The notes: generated from the sequence alone by a model not told the origin. A stretch of 64,000 bases of DNA from Methylopila sp. Yamaguchi (GCF_002897035.1 NZ_BAUX01000016.1:1-64000); one strand, 5' to 3'. Positions 25,795 to 35,293 are shown, numbered from the stretch's first letter. Translations and numbers: made by a program.

Positions 25795-26715
25795 ATGGCT
25801 CAGAGCAGCCTGACCGAGCTTGACGCCGTTCTGATGGTCGCGCGTCGGGGCAAGTTCCGGACGGCGGCGGTTGAGCTCGGCGTGTCGACGACCGCGCTCA
25901 GCAATGCGGTCGGAAAGCTCGAGCGCACGCTGGGCGTGCGGCTCTTCAACCGGACGACGCGAAGCGTTTCCTTGACGGAGGCGGGCCAGCAGTTCGTCGC
26001 GCAAGTCGCTCCCGCCGTGCGGGACATTCATGAGGCGATGGACGTCGCGCGCTCTCGCCAGGCCACGCCTTCGGGCACGCTGCGCATCAACGCATTTCCG
26101 ACGGCGGCGCGGGAGATTTTCTCGTGGCTTGTCCTGCCGTTTCTCCGACTGCACCCCCAGGTCCACATCGATATCGTCACGGAGGGCCGTCTGGTGGACA
26201 TCGTCGCCGGCGGCTTCGACCTCGGCGTCCGCAGCGCCAACCTTGTGCCGGTCGACATGATCGCGCTTCCGTTGGGCGGCGCCAGGCGCAACGTTGTGGT
26301 GGGCTCACCGAGCTACCTGAAGGAGCGCGGCGCGCCCGCCGTCCCTCAGGACCTCGCCGCGCATTCCTGTCTCCGCGTCCGGCTCCCCGGTGGCGCGATC
26401 CACCGCTGGCCGTTCGAAAAGGACGGACAATCAGTCCATATCGACGTCGAGGGCGCCATCACCCTCGACGAAGCGAGCCTCGCGCGCGCCGCAGCGCTCG
26501 CCTCCGTCGGCCTGGCGCTCGCGATGGAATCCGACGTGCGCGACGACATCGAGGCCGGCCGCCTTGTGCGCGTGCTCGATGACTGGACCCCCACTCTGCC
26601 TCCCTTGAGCCTCTACTACCCAAGCCGGCGCAACCCGACCGCCGCGTTCAAGGCGTTCGTCGACTTTGCGCGACGCCATAGCGGAGACGGAGACGCTCTG
26701 AGCCCCAGAGGTTGA
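25795..26715 (+). CDS. LysR-family transcriptional regulator
   Basis: This 306-residue protein has a LysR winged helix ([41 protein letters not shown], from about residue 20) and a periplasmic-binding-like effector domain. The start used is ATG at 25795, where the protein begins [13 protein letters not shown] as is normal for the family. An ATG at 25735 in frame would add 20 unusual residues. It is divergent from the NTF2-like/SDR pair and probably controls it. Confidence 0.88.
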   Translation: MAQSSLTELDAVLMVARRGKFRTAAVELGVSTTALSNAVGKLERTLGVRLFNRTTRSVSLTEAGQQFVAQVAPAVRDIHEAMDVARSRQATPSGTLRINAFPTAAREIFSWLVLPFLRLHPQVHIDIVTEGRLVDIVAGGFDLGVRSANLVPVDMIALPLGGARRNVVVGSPSYLKERGAPAVPQDLAAHSCLRVRLPGGAIHRWPFEKDGQSVHIDVEGAITLDEASLARAAALASVGLALAMESDVRDDIEAGRLVRVLDDWTPTLPPLSLYYPSRRNPTAAFKAFVDFARRHSGDGDALSPRG

Positions 26716-26831
26716 GATGGGTCAGTTTTGGACCTTGATGTCCGCGCAAACGGCAGACCCCGCCGTCGCCTGGAAGCCGTAGCAGAAGGCCTTTCCGCGG
26801 CGACGCCGGGCGGCGCAGTCTGAGCGCGCCC

Positions 26832-28614
26832 TCAGCCGCGCTCGTCTTCGATCATGATCGGCCGCCGGCGAGCGCCCCATCCTGATCCTGCGCCGGACCC
26901 GCTGAGCAGTCTTCCGAATTTGAGCTCATCCATAGGCGCGGCGAACAGGTAGCCTTGACCTATCGAGCAACCCATCGCCTGCATGATCGCGCGTTCTTCC
27001 TCCGTCTCGATTCCTTCCGCAACGACGCGGATGTCCAGCGCGGAGCCCAGCTTGACGACGCTTTCCACGATGATGCGCTTCGCCACGCTGTGGGACGCGT
27101 CATGCACGAAGCTTCGATCGATCTTGATCTCGCTCAGCGGAAAGCGCTCCAAATAGCGCAGGTTGGAGTAACCCGTGCCAAAGTCGTCGATGGAGATCCC
27201 CACCCCCAGCCGCCTCAGGTCCCCGAACGCTTGGCGGATGTCGTCCGGCTCAGGAATCATAAGGTTCTCGGTGAGCTCGAGCGTCAGCCACTCGGCGTGG
27301 CAGCCTGTCTCGTCGAGCACGCGACGGACGAAGGCGACCATGTCCCGCCGCAGGAACTCAAGCGCCGACACGTTGAACGCGAAACGAAGCGGCGTTCGGC
27401 GCTCTCGATTGACCCGCGCCGCTTGCGCCGCGACCGTGCGCAAGCCCCAAGCGCCGATCTCCAGCATGGCGCCGGTTTCTTCGGCGACGCCGATGAAAAG
27501 GCCCGGAGACTGGAGGCCGAAAACCCCGTGGCTCCATCGCAAGAGCGATTCCGCGCCAACCAGATCGCCGGATTCAAGATCAATCTGGGGCTGGTAGTGG
27601 AGTATGAACTCCTGATTGGCGACGGCGGTTTGGAGTTCGTTCGCGAGCCGAATGCGGTTCCGCGCGTTCCGTTCATCCTCGGCCGCGAAGGCAAGGGGCG
27701 GATGGTCCGGTTTGACCTTCGATCGGTGGAGCGCGGCGCCCGCCTGCCGGACGAGGTGGAGCGGGTTCGAACCGGCGGGGCCGACAGCGAAGCCGATTGC
27801 GAACCGAACCGCCAGCGAGGCGCCGGGCAGCAGAAAGCGCGGTCCCAGCAAGTCTACGACGCTGGCGACGAGATCTGAGGCGCGGCCGACATCTTCCAGC
27901 TCGAAGGCCAGCGCGAAGCTGTTGGTGCCCACTCTCGCTATCGCGACCGCAGGCAGCGTCGACAGTCGTCCAGCTGCCACACGACGCAACGCGTCTCCCA
28001 CTTCATAGCCGAAACCATTATTCACGTCGTGGAATTTAATTATATCCGTCTTGACGAGCAGCAAGCTGCATTCTCTTGTCGTGCTCGTCGCCGCCAATCG
28101 ATCCATGAGACCGTATCGATCGAGAAGGCCAGTCAAGCGATCGATGTTCGAGGCGTATGTGACATCGCGGATGATGCCGACGAAGTGCGTCAGATGACTG
28201 GCGTCGTCATATAAGGGCTCCATCCGCAACGCGTTGCGGAACATCGCTCCGTCACGCCGGTAATTCCGCAGTATCACGGAACAGGCGCGGCCTTCCTGCA
28301 GAGCGGCCCTAACCTCCGCAATCTCGGGCTGCAGGCGGTCGCTACCCTGAAGATAGCGACAGTTCTTTCCAAGGGCCTCGTCAGGGGGAATAGCCGGTGA
28401 TCGCCTCGAACGCGCTGTTGACCTGGACGATCGGGTGTCCCCGCATCCGCATATCGGCGATCAGCACGCCGTCGCTGATATGGTCGAGCGCCATCGCCGA
28501 CGCGGCCGGGAACGTTGGATCGCTCGACCGCTTTATCAGGCTTCGCCACCGAATTGCTTTGGACGTCCAGTCCGGCCGCGCCGGAACGGCAAGCGCATTT
28601 GCCTCGAACGTCAT
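26832..28614 (-). pseudogene. LOV-GGDEF-EAL protein interrupted by a one-base frameshift
   Basis: Read with one base removed, this locus encodes about 593 residues. The order is an N-terminal PAS/LOV domain, a degenerate GGDEF domain and a C-terminal EAL phosphodiesterase domain. The LOV photoactive signature GKNCRYLQG, with the flavin-adduct cysteine, comes right after the break. The first frame ends at GYSP-stop and the second resumes DEALGKNC. The extra base lies in a run of five G (28384-28388, C5 on the coding strand). In the GGDEF domain the signature reads GTNSF, so cyclase activity is unlikely. The EAL domain keeps the acidic and DDFGTG residues (ESLLRW, LELTE, IDDFGTGYS, KIDRSFV, VVAEGIETEEE), so c-di-GMP hydrolysis is plausible. 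It is either a true mutation, phase variation or a sequencing error. Confidence 0.82.
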
Positions 28615-28766
28615 TGCGCCATCGAGTTTCGAACGCCGGCGAAGCCTCCGAATACGCTCCGAATTCCCGCCGTGCCCTGCGTGTCGGTATCCTGGTCCAT
28701 GTCAGGCCCTCCGGGCGCGACGATGGCGGCCGAACCCAAGCGCTTCAACATTGATCGAGCGACCAT

Positions 28767-29792
28767 TCAGGACAAATCGGCGTCGCAGCGGTCGTCCGGC
28801 TCTTCAGCCGTAGTGCGGAATCGGGAGCGATATTCCAGCGGAGACACGCCCATACGGCGTTGGAACGCTCGCCTGAGCGTCGTCGTCGATCGAAAGCCGG
28901 CTGCGTGGGCGATCACCTTGATTGGGGATGGCAGGTCCTCCAGCATGCGCCGGGCGACATCAAGCCGCGTCAGCTCGACGTAAGCCGCCAAGCTCATGCC
29001 CGTCTCTGCGCGGAAGAGCCGCGAAAGATGTCGCGCACTCACGCTGGCCACCTCGGCGAGAGCCCGCAGACTCATGTCCCCGCGCGGGTTTTCGACGACG
29101 TGCAGCCTTATCTTGTCGACCGGACCGGTGGCTTCGCTCTGCGCGGTCAAGGCCGCGCTGAATTGCGATTGGCCGCCGGGCCGCTTCAGAAAGACGACCA
29201 GCCGACGCGCCACCCACAGCGCCAGCGCGCGGCCGTGATCCTCCTCAATAAGCGAAAACGCAAGATCGATCGCCGCCGTAACCCCAGCCGAGGTGAACAC
29301 CTTCCCGTCTCGAACGAAAATGCGGTCGGCCTCGACTCTTACGTCGGGATTTTCAGCGGCGAAGCGTTCGGCGTACTGCCAGTGGGTCGTCGCGCGGCGT
29401 CCCGCAAGAAGGCCCGCCTGCGCCAGCAGGAAGGCGCCCGTGCACGTTGAGCCGTAACGCCGCGAGCGCATGGCTTGCTGGCGCATCCACAGCGTGACGT
29501 CTGCGCTGGAGCGGGCGGGCGGGCCGAAGGGTCCCGCGACGATCAAGGTGTCGGAAGGATCAGTCGCCTCCCTGATGCTTGCGTCGGGGGCATATCTTAG
29601 ACCCGAGGCGCTTTCCTGGACGACGCCCCGCTCGGCGACGATCCGCACGCGATAATGCTGACCGACTTCGATCTTGCCGTTGGCCTCGAACAGCGCGTCG
29701 AGAACACCAGCGACTTCAAGTAGATGAACTTTCTCCGGCGCGAATATCGTAATCAGCACGACAAGACCCCGCCCCCGCTCGCAACTAATCAT
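28767..29792 (-). CDS. GlxA-type AraC-family regulator with DJ-1/PfpI domain
   Basis: This 341-residue protein has an N-terminal DJ-1/PfpI-like domain (LLEVAGVLDALFEAN, then GSTCTGAFLLAQAGLL around the nucleophile-elbow cysteine). Two AraC helix-turn-helix motifs lie at the C terminus (LRALAEVASVSARHLSRLFR and IKVIAHAAGFRSTTTLRRAF). Such GlxA/FtrA-like regulators usually activate nearby catabolic genes in response to amines or other small molecules, and the amidase-like domain rarely has enzyme activity. No adjacent target is obvious; the next genes are signalling proteins. Confidence 0.87.
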   Translation of the reverse strand: MISCERGRGLVVLITIFAPEKVHLLEVAGVLDALFEANGKIEVGQHYRVRIVAERGVVQESASGLRYAPDASIREATDPSDTLIVAGPFGPPARSSADVTLWMRQQAMRSRRYGSTCTGAFLLAQAGLLAGRRATTHWQYAERFAAENPDVRVEADRIFVRDGKVFTSAGVTAAIDLAFSLIEEDHGRALALWVARRLVVFLKRPGGQSQFSAALTAQSEATGPVDKIRLHVVENPRGDMSLRALAEVASVSARHLSRLFRAETGMSLAAYVELTRLDVARRMLEDLPSPIKVIAHAAGFRSTTTLRRAFQRRMGVSPLEYRSRFRTTAEEPDDRCDADLS

Positions 29793-29825
29793 GTCTCCGT
29801 GGCGACAGCATTGGCTGGGTTATTT

Positions 29826-30536
29826 TCAACGTGCGCCGTCGGCCTTTCTTTGCATTCCTCGTGCGTCCGTCATTTCGATCCGCCTCGGGCCATCCAGGTG
29901 GATCAGTCCCGCTCGCCGAAGTTCGGTGATCGCGCGGCTTACGGTTTCGACGGCGATGCCAAGATGGTCCGCGATATCATACCGCGACACCGGCAGGACG
30001 ACCGCGCCATCTTGCGCGCCGGAAAGTCGGGTGGACATTAGAAGGAGATAGGCCGCGATCTTCTCAGCGGCGGTCGTGCGCCCCTGAACCAAAAGTTGTT
30101 CCTCGAGCCGAGCGATTACGTTACAGGCCAGGCGATAAAACATGCAGTAAACGCCCGGATTTTCTGTGATGAACCTGTTCAGGTTTCGTTGCGTGAGCCG
30201 CGCCGTGACGGTGCCTTCGGTCACAGCCTGAAACGAAAAGGTTCGCGCGTCGGCTGGCCCGAGCGCAAAAAAATCGCCGGGCATGATCAGATCCACGATC
30301 CGGCGCTGGCCGCTTTCATGGACCGCGCATTTGCGGATGATCCCCGAAACAACCCAGCAGAGTCCCCCGTCAGTCAACAGCGCGGCGCAGTCCTCCTCTC
30401 GCCTCCAGCGTGTGAACGTCATCGCGGCGTCGAGTTCGGGCGGGACGTCCATCAGTTCGGGGTCGGCGCTAGACCTTATATGCGGGCGAAGATCGGGGTT
30501 CGCGGATCGAGTTTGAGCGGCGCTGACAGCGTACAT
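29826..30536 (-). CDS. Crp/Fnr-family transcriptional regulator (FixK/FNR-like)
   Basis: This 236-residue protein starts at ATG 30536, preceded by GGGAG; upstream frame sequence is not protein-like. A cyclic-nucleotide-fold sensor domain (EDCAALLTDGGLCWVVSG...) leads to a long dimerisation helix and a C-terminal winged helix, SRYDIADHLGIAVETVSRAIT. There is no N-terminal cysteine cluster for an iron-sulfur centre, so it resembles FixK/Dnr-type proteins more than oxygen-sensing FNR. Two TTGAC-N4-GTCAA boxes at 32809 and 37317 match the general FNR/FixK recognition pattern and are candidate targets, though other regulators of the class may exist elsewhere. Confidence 0.85.
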   Translation of the reverse strand: MYAVSAAQTRSANPDLRPHIRSSADPELMDVPPELDAAMTFTRWRREEDCAALLTDGGLCWVVSGIIRKCAVHESGQRRIVDLIMPGDFFALGPADARTFSFQAVTEGTVTARLTQRNLNRFITENPGVYCMFYRLACNVIARLEEQLLVQGRTTAAEKIAAYLLLMSTRLSGAQDGAVVLPVSRYDIADHLGIAVETVSRAITELRRAGLIHLDGPRRIEMTDARGMQRKADGAR

Positions 30537-31080
30537 CTCGTATCTCCCGTATAAGCGGCGCGGTCGCCCCGGTCTTTCCGGCCTAACGGTTCGGCGGTAA
30601 AATCCGTGGTGTTTCAATGAGAACCGCGCGCTACCCCGCACGCCATGCGTCGAACTCCTAGGTAGAACCCGCAGCTTTCGAGTGGTGCCCAAGTCAACTT
30701 CGGCGACCGGGCGAAGGACCGCGGGCCGGCCGCCGGCGCGCGTCGGGGACGCCTGCGAGGGACCGAAGCCGATGATCGGCTTGTAGATGTTCTATGGGGC
30801 GCGGGCCTCCGAAGCGTCGCCGGGCTGGGGGGTCAGAAGGCCATTTTGCCCCGTGAGCTACCCTGGAGACGCCGGAGAATGAGAACCCTCAGATCGGCGA
30901 ACATGGAGCAGAGACGCTCTCACCTTCGCGCCCGAAACGGCTCGAGTGGGCAGCATGCAGTGCTTGGCCCTGTTGCGCCGTCTGCAGATGCAATCTGCAC
31001 GGATCGTCGGCCTGGGCGAAGCTGCTCGCGAGGCTCCGGCGCGACGGACCGGCCCTCGACGCTAGGTTCCTCGCAAACGG
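30537..31080. other. Intergenic region without a supported gene
   Basis: About 540 bases between the divergent-facing ends of the Crp/Fnr gene and the DsbA-like gene. Short frames exist on the plus strand but lack ribosome-binding sites and family matches, and their composition is unlike neighbouring genes. I see no clear operator, hairpin with T-run or repeat. It may hold decayed sequence. Confidence 0.45.
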
Positions 31081-31617
31081 TTATCGCGTCGTCGCCAGGA
31101 GGAGCCGATCGATGGCCTCTTCAAGGCCAAACGCCCCGTTTGGGCTGTCGAAGCGCGCGCCGTTGATGAAGAAGGTGGGCGTGCCGTTGACGCCGCTGCG
31201 CACGCCGCCGATGAAGTCGGCCTGGACCTTTTCGGCGTAGCGCCCCGTGGCGAGGGCGTCGCGCAGCGCGACGGTCGAAAGGTTCAGGCTAGAGGCCAGC
31301 GCCATCATCAACGGCACGCTCAGCCGGCGCTGATTGGCAAACAGCGCGTCGTGCATCGACCAGAACTTGCCGTTGGCGCCGGCGAACTCGGCCGTCTCCG
31401 CCGCGGGACCCGCATGCGGATGCACCTCCGTTAGAGGGAAGTGGCGGAAGACCAGGCGAAGGTCCGGGCTGAAGCGTTGCTGGACCCGTTCGACGATGGG
31501 CTGGGCCGCTCCGCAATACGGGCATTCATAGTCGCCGTACTCCACCAGCGTAACGACCGCGTCTTGGCTGCCTCTGATGTGGTCACGCGACGTTACGGGA
31601 ACCTTGAGCGTCACCAT
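31081..31617 (-). CDS. DsbA/thioredoxin-fold thiol oxidoreductase
   Basis: From the ATG at 31617 (GGAG upstream) this is a 178-residue DsbA-family protein with a CPYC active site (Cys32 and Cys35) in YGDYECPYCGAAQP. The typical helical insertion follows, with the cis-proline region GVNGTPTFFING near residues 140-151. No signal peptide is evident, so it should act in the cytoplasm, as in the DSBA-like/Na+-antiporter-type group. Its start lies 35 bases inside the end of the peroxiredoxin gene, so the two are translationally linked and probably both deal with thiol stress. Confidence 0.85.
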   Translation of the reverse strand: MVTLKVPVTSRDHIRGSQDAVVTLVEYGDYECPYCGAAQPIVERVQQRFSPDLRLVFRHFPLTEVHPHAGPAAETAEFAGANGKFWSMHDALFANQRRLSVPLMMALASSLNLSTVALRDALATGRYAEKVQADFIGGVRSGVNGTPTFFINGARFDSPNGAFGLEEAIDRLLLATTR

Positions 31618-32095
31618 TTTTGTTCTCCGTTGCTGGAAGTCCCTCAAGCGCATCTAGAATGCCGTCGGCGCCCGGATTGACCGCGATGGGGGAGCGATAG
31701 CTCCAGGCGATCACGCCCTTCTCGTCGATGACGAACAGCGCGCGCTCCGTGACCCCTTCGGCCTCTCGATAAGCGCCGTAACTTCTCGCGACGGCGCCCT
31801 TCGGCTCGAAGTCCGACAGCAGCGCGAAGTGCAACTTGCGGTCGCGGGCGAAAGCCTGATGGCACCAGACTCCGTCGACCGAGATGCCCAGCAACTCCGC
31901 GCCATACCGTCGGAACTCCGGGAGGATATGGTTGTAGAGGGACATCTGGTCGCCGCAGACCGGGCTCCAGTCCGCCGGATAGAAGGCCAGCACGACCCGG
32001 CGGCCCGCGAATTCGCTGAGCGAGAGCGTCTGGTCGGGGGTGACGTGAAGGGTGAAGTCGGGAGCCTGAGCGCCCTTCGCAAGAAGTTCCGTCAT
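31583..32095 (-). CDS. AhpC/TSA-family peroxiredoxin
   Basis: This 170-residue peroxiredoxin has the peroxidatic cysteine Cys47 in the variant motif YPADWSPVCGDQ. A second cysteine, Cys78 in SVDGVWCHQAF, may resolve the sulfenate. Typical thioredoxin-fold blocks flank it (VVLAFYP, LLSDFEPKGAVARSYG). It reduces hydrogen or organic peroxides using an external thiol donor, for which the overlapping DsbA-like protein is a candidate. It begins the leftward string of stress genes behind the HdeD-like gene. Confidence 0.88.
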   Translation of the reverse strand: MTELLAKGAQAPDFTLHVTPDQTLSLSEFAGRRVVLAFYPADWSPVCGDQMSLYNHILPEFRRYGAELLGISVDGVWCHQAFARDRKLHFALLSDFEPKGAVARSYGAYREAEGVTERALFVIDEKGVIAWSYRSPIAVNPGADGILDALEGLPATENKNGDAQGSRNVA

Positions 32096-32111
32096 GGTTG
32101 CCTCGTGGGGT

Positions 32112-32717
32112 TCAGGCGGACGCCGCGACCTGTTCTGGCGCGCGTTCGCCGCGATGCTTTCGAAGGCGGAAGGCCCAGCCGATCAGGATCACTCCCATGA
32201 CCAGCGCATAGGCCGCCAACCACCAGGTGAGCACGAGCGCACCGATCAGCGGCGCCGCGAACAGCAGCACGCCGTAGATCAGCGACACGACGCCGCCGAC
32301 CGCTAAGATCCAACGTCCGTGGCTGATCTTGAGGGTAAACGCGGCCCCGAGCATGAGGCCGCCGGAGATCAGCGCCCATGCTCCCACCATCAGGACGAAG
32401 GCGATCACGGTGATGCCCGGCCAGATCGCCGCCAGGACGCCCACGAGCACACCGAACAGGCCGTTGAGGAGAAGCAGCCCCCAGCGCTCGCCCTTTCGGG
32501 CGCCGCGGACCGCAAGCACGATGTTGAGCACGCCATCCGCCACGCTGTAGGCGGCGAAGACGAGCACGAGCGCCAACATCGCCGCGCCTGGGACGGCGAA
32601 GGCGGCGACCCCCAACAGCACGGCGAGCACGCCGCGCAACCCGACCGCCCACCAATTGTCCGCGAGCATCGCGTTCATGGCGTCCCCGCGGGAACTGATC
32701 GATCCGATCTTGATCAT
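32112..32717 (-). CDS. HdeD-like/DUF308 membrane protein
   Basis: About 201 residues from ATG 32717, chosen for its strong GGAGG site; an in-frame upstream start lacks one. Six hydrophobic helices alternate with short loops (WWAVGLRGVLAVLLGVAAFAV, then several GG/GxxxG-rich spans), the DUF308 repeat pattern. E. coli HdeD helps acid resistance; in alphaproteobacteria such genes sit in stress clusters and their function is unclear. An FNR/FixK-type box lies 92-105 bases upstream, shared with the divergent cbpA gene. Confidence 0.82.
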   Translation of the reverse strand: MIKIGSISSRGDAMNAMLADNWWAVGLRGVLAVLLGVAAFAVPGAAMLALVLVFAAYSVADGVLNIVLAVRGARKGERWGLLLLNGLFGVLVGVLAAIWPGITVIAFVLMVGAWALISGGLMLGAAFTLKISHGRWILAVGGVVSLIYGVLLFAAPLIGALVLTWWLAAYALVMGVILIGWAFRLRKHRGERAPEQVAASA

Positions 32718-32808
32718 GGGGCGCCTCCGCGTTCCGCTTGCATCGCACCTCTCGATTGGCTGCGAGCCGGGACGACTGGAAGCCTGCGGAAGGCGGATCT
32801 CGACGTCG

Positions 32809-32822
32809 TTGACGACCGTCAA
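32809..32822. promoter_or_regulatory. FNR/FixK-type box TTGACGACCGTCAA
   Basis: TTGACGACCGTCAA lies between the divergent HdeD-like and CbpA-like genes. It fits TTGA-N6-TCAA, the FNR/FixK class pattern, and differs by one base from the perfect palindrome at 37317-37330 upstream of dnaK. Confidence 0.6.
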
Positions 32823-32882
32823 TTCGCCCGTCGGCGGGACAAATTATTGTTGCCTGACCAACGAACGGGGAGAGCAGATGCG

Positions 32883-33797
32883 ATGGCCGCGACCGATCCC
32901 TACGAGGTGCTGGGCGTATCGAAAGACGCCTCGCAGAAGGATATCCAGTCGGCCTTTCGCAAGCTCGCCAAGCAATTCCACCCGGATCTCAATCCCGGAG
33001 ACCCGCAGGCGCATCTCAAGTTCCAGGACGTGTCGGCGGCTTATGACCTCCTCGGCGACGAGGAGAAGCGAGGGCGCTTCGATCGCGGCGAGATCGACGC
33101 CTCCGGAGCCGAGCGGCCCCAACGTCGTTACTATCGCGACTTCGCCGAAGCCGGCGGGGCCTCTGACGGATACAGCCAGACATCCGGCTTCCACGATTTC
33201 GACGACGCCGACGACATCCTCTCCTCATTCTTCTCACGCAGCGGTCGGCGCGGCTTCCGCATGCGGGGCGTCGATCGGCGCTATCGCCTCGAGGTCGACT
33301 TCCTGGACGCGGTGAACGGCGCCACGCGGCGCATCGTCCTGCCGGACGGCGCCTCGCTCGACGTGGTCATTCCGCCCGGCGCTCGTGACGGTCAGACGCT
33401 TCGGCTCGCCGGCAAGGGGGATGCCGGAGCGGAGGGCGGCGAAGCGGGCGACGCGTTGATCGAGATCGCCGTCCGGCCTCATCCGGTCTTCCGCCGCGAT
33501 GGGCTGAACATCTCGCTCGATCTGCCGATCTCTCTGTCCGAGGCGGTGCTCGGGGCAAAGGTCGTCGCGCCGACGCCGTCAGGGCCCGTCACGGTGTCCA
33601 TCCCCAAAGGGTCCAGCACCGGAAAAGTGCTGCGGCTGAAAGGCAAGGGCGCGCCGGGGCGCGGCGACAAGCGCGGCGACGAGTACCTGACGTTGAAGAT
33701 CGTGCTTCCGCCTACGATCGACTCTGAGCTCGAAGCTTTCGCCAAGCGCTGGAAGGCCGGCAAGACCTACGATCCGCGCGAAGGGCTGCAAGCATGA
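32883..33797 (+). CDS. cbpA: CbpA-like DnaJ-class co-chaperone
   Basis: This 304-residue protein starts at ATG 32883. An N-terminal J domain (DPYEVLGVSKDASQKDIQ...) has the HPD motif in KQFHPDLNPGD. A glycine/phenylalanine-poor linker follows, then the two-part C-terminal substrate-binding domain (DGQTLRLAGKGDAG and STGKVLRLKGKGAPG). There is no zinc finger, so it is CbpA-type rather than DnaJ. It stimulates DnaK ATPase and delivers substrates. Its stop overlaps the cbpM-like start, and grpE and dnaK lie just beyond, so it can serve this accessory DnaK set. Confidence 0.9.
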   Translation: MAATDPYEVLGVSKDASQKDIQSAFRKLAKQFHPDLNPGDPQAHLKFQDVSAAYDLLGDEEKRGRFDRGEIDASGAERPQRRYYRDFAEAGGASDGYSQTSGFHDFDDADDILSSFFSRSGRRGFRMRGVDRRYRLEVDFLDAVNGATRRIVLPDGASLDVVIPPGARDGQTLRLAGKGDAGAEGGEAGDALIEIAVRPHPVFRRDGLNISLDLPISLSEAVLGAKVVAPTPSGPVTVSIPKGSSTGKVLRLKGKGAPGRGDKRGDEYLTLKIVLPPTIDSELEAFAKRWKAGKTYDPREGLQA

Positions 33798-34177
33798 CGA
33801 TCGACCGCGCCGAGATGTGCCGCAGGGTCAGCGTGCCGAGCCTGTCGCTGCAGGGCTGGATCGAAGCAGGCTGGATTCATGCGTCCGGCGGCGACGGCGT
33901 CACCGCATTCTCCGAGATGGACGTGGCGAGGGCGCTGCTGATCCGCGATCTCACCGGCCCGATGGGCGTCAACGCGGACGGCGTCGCCGTCATCCTCGAC
34001 CTGGTCGATCAGATCCATGGCCTGCGCCAAGCGCTGCGAGGTTTGACCTTGGCCGTCGCCGCGCAGGATCTCCCGGTGCGCCAGCGCATCTGGGCGGGCG
34101 GCGCGCGGTTTGCTGGCGGTCGCGGCGGCGCTGCCCGCATGCCGGCGCCGGGCCGCCGAGCTCATCCGGCCGAATAG
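33794..34177 (+). CDS. cbpM: CbpM-like chaperone modulator (MerR-like fold)
   Basis: This 127-residue protein overlaps the cbpA stop by four bases and begins MTIDRAEMCRRVSVP, followed by a MerR-like helix-turn-helix and a helical tail (VNADGVAVILDLVDQIHGLRQAL). CbpM binds the CbpA J domain and inhibits it, tuning the chaperone. The conserved pairing with cbpA supports the call. The C terminus is arginine/glycine-rich and less conserved. Confidence 0.8.
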   Translation: MTIDRAEMCRRVSVPSLSLQGWIEAGWIHASGGDGVTAFSEMDVARALLIRDLTGPMGVNADGVAVILDLVDQIHGLRQALRGLTLAVAAQDLPVRQRIWAGGARFAGGRGGAARMPAPGRRAHPAE

Positions 34178-34205
34178 AAGACATCGAGCACGCGGGCGGG
34201 AGGTC

Positions 34206-34682
34206 ATGGTGGCGATCAAGGACGAAATCAGAGCCGTTCGAGCAGCATTTGTCCCGCTCACGATCTACGAGCGGTTCGAGTATGTCGTCATCCTCGTGCT
34301 CACCGCCCTGATCTCCATCGTCGTCATCGCGGCGGTATGGACCTTGAGCTTGAAGATCCTGTTCGGGCTCGTCCTCTCTGGGGGCGTGGACCCCGCGGAC
34401 TACTCCGTTTTTCAAGCCGTGTTCGGCATGATCTTCACCGTCATCATCGCGCTCGAATTCAAGAAGTCGCTGCTGGTGGCGACGCAGCCCGGCGGCGGCG
34501 TGGTGCAGATTGGCGCGGTGGTGCTGATCGCACTGCTCGCGATCTGCCGAAAGTTCATCATTCTCGACCTCTCGAAGACCGATGCGCCGCAGATTTTCGC
34601 CCTGGCCGCGGCGGCTCTCACGCTGGGAGTGGTCTATTGGATGGTACGCGCTCGTGACGAAAGCGTGCCCAAGAACGGCTGA
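34206..34682 (+). CDS. psiE: PsiE-family membrane protein
   Basis: This 158-residue protein has four hydrophobic helices (FEYVVILVLTALISIVVIAA, VFGMIFTVIIALEF, IGAVVLIALLAICRKFII, ALAAAALTLGVVYWMV) in the phosphate-starvation-inducible PsiE/DUF2319-like layout, including the conserved RKFIILD loop. The start is ATG 34206. Function is unknown; PsiE-like genes recur in stress clusters. It follows cbpM by 28 bases and probably shares its transcript. Confidence 0.75.
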   Translation: MVAIKDEIRAVRAAFVPLTIYERFEYVVILVLTALISIVVIAAVWTLSLKILFGLVLSGGVDPADYSVFQAVFGMIFTVIIALEFKKSLLVATQPGGGVVQIGAVVLIALLAICRKFIILDLSKTDAPQIFALAAAALTLGVVYWMVRARDESVPKNG

Positions 34683-34686
34683 CGCC

Positions 34687-35253
34687 TTAAGCCTCGCGGG
34701 GCGCGCCGGCCGGCGCGGCGTCCTTGCTGACGCCGACCAGCGCCGGCCGCAGCAGACGCTCGTGATGCATGTATCCGGGCTGGATCACCTGGGCCACCAC
34801 GCCAGGCTGGTACCGCGCGTCCGCCACCTCGAAGCTTGCCTGGTGCCGGTGCGGGTCGAACGTCTCGCCGATCGGATCAAGCCGCTGAAGGCCGTGTTTG
34901 GTGAAAGCGTCGAGCAGACCGCGCCGCGTCGCCTCGACGCCGGCGATCAACGCCGCGACGGCGGGTTCCGATCGCAGGTCGGTCGGCGCGCTGGCGATGG
35001 CGCGCTCAAGATTGTCCGCGGTCGCCAAGAGATCGCGCGCGAAGGCTGACGCCGCATAGCGGACCGCATCCTCGCGCTGCCGTCGCGCCAGCTCGCGCCC
35101 ATTCTCCTGCTCGGCGAGCGAGCGGAGCAGGCGATCCTTCGTCGTCGCCAGTTCGTCGGCAAGTTCGGCGACAGATTTGTTCGGCGCCGCCTCGCCCTTC
35201 AGGCGCTCGCGATCGGCGCCGGCCTCGCCGGTGGAGTTCGTGGTCTCATTCAT
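34687..35253 (-). CDS. grpE: GrpE nucleotide-exchange factor
   Basis: This 188-residue GrpE has a long N-terminal helix (ELADELATTKDRLLRSLAEQENGR) and the beta domain GLQRLDPIGETFDPHRHQAS, close to the consensus F-DP-HQA. It releases ADP from DnaK. It lies 40 bases downstream of dnaK on the same strand, an arrangement differing from the usual alphaproteobacterial hrcA-grpE and dnaK-dnaJ loci, suggesting an accessory set. Confidence 0.92.
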   Translation of the reverse strand: MNETTNSTGEAGADRERLKGEAAPNKSVAELADELATTKDRLLRSLAEQENGRELARRQREDAVRYAASAFARDLLATADNLERAIASAPTDLRSEPAVAALIAGVEATRRGLLDAFTKHGLQRLDPIGETFDPHRHQASFEVADARYQPGVVAQVIQPGYMHHERLLRPALVGVSKDAAPAGAPREA

Positions 35254-35293
35254 TCAGCCATCTCCGCATTCTCGGTCGGCCCGATCGTCGCCG

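Noticed and set aside
30846-31166. A 106-codon plus-strand frame between the Crp/Fnr and DsbA-like genes
   Set aside because: It has no domain or start signal and it runs into the opposite-strand dsbA-like gene end.
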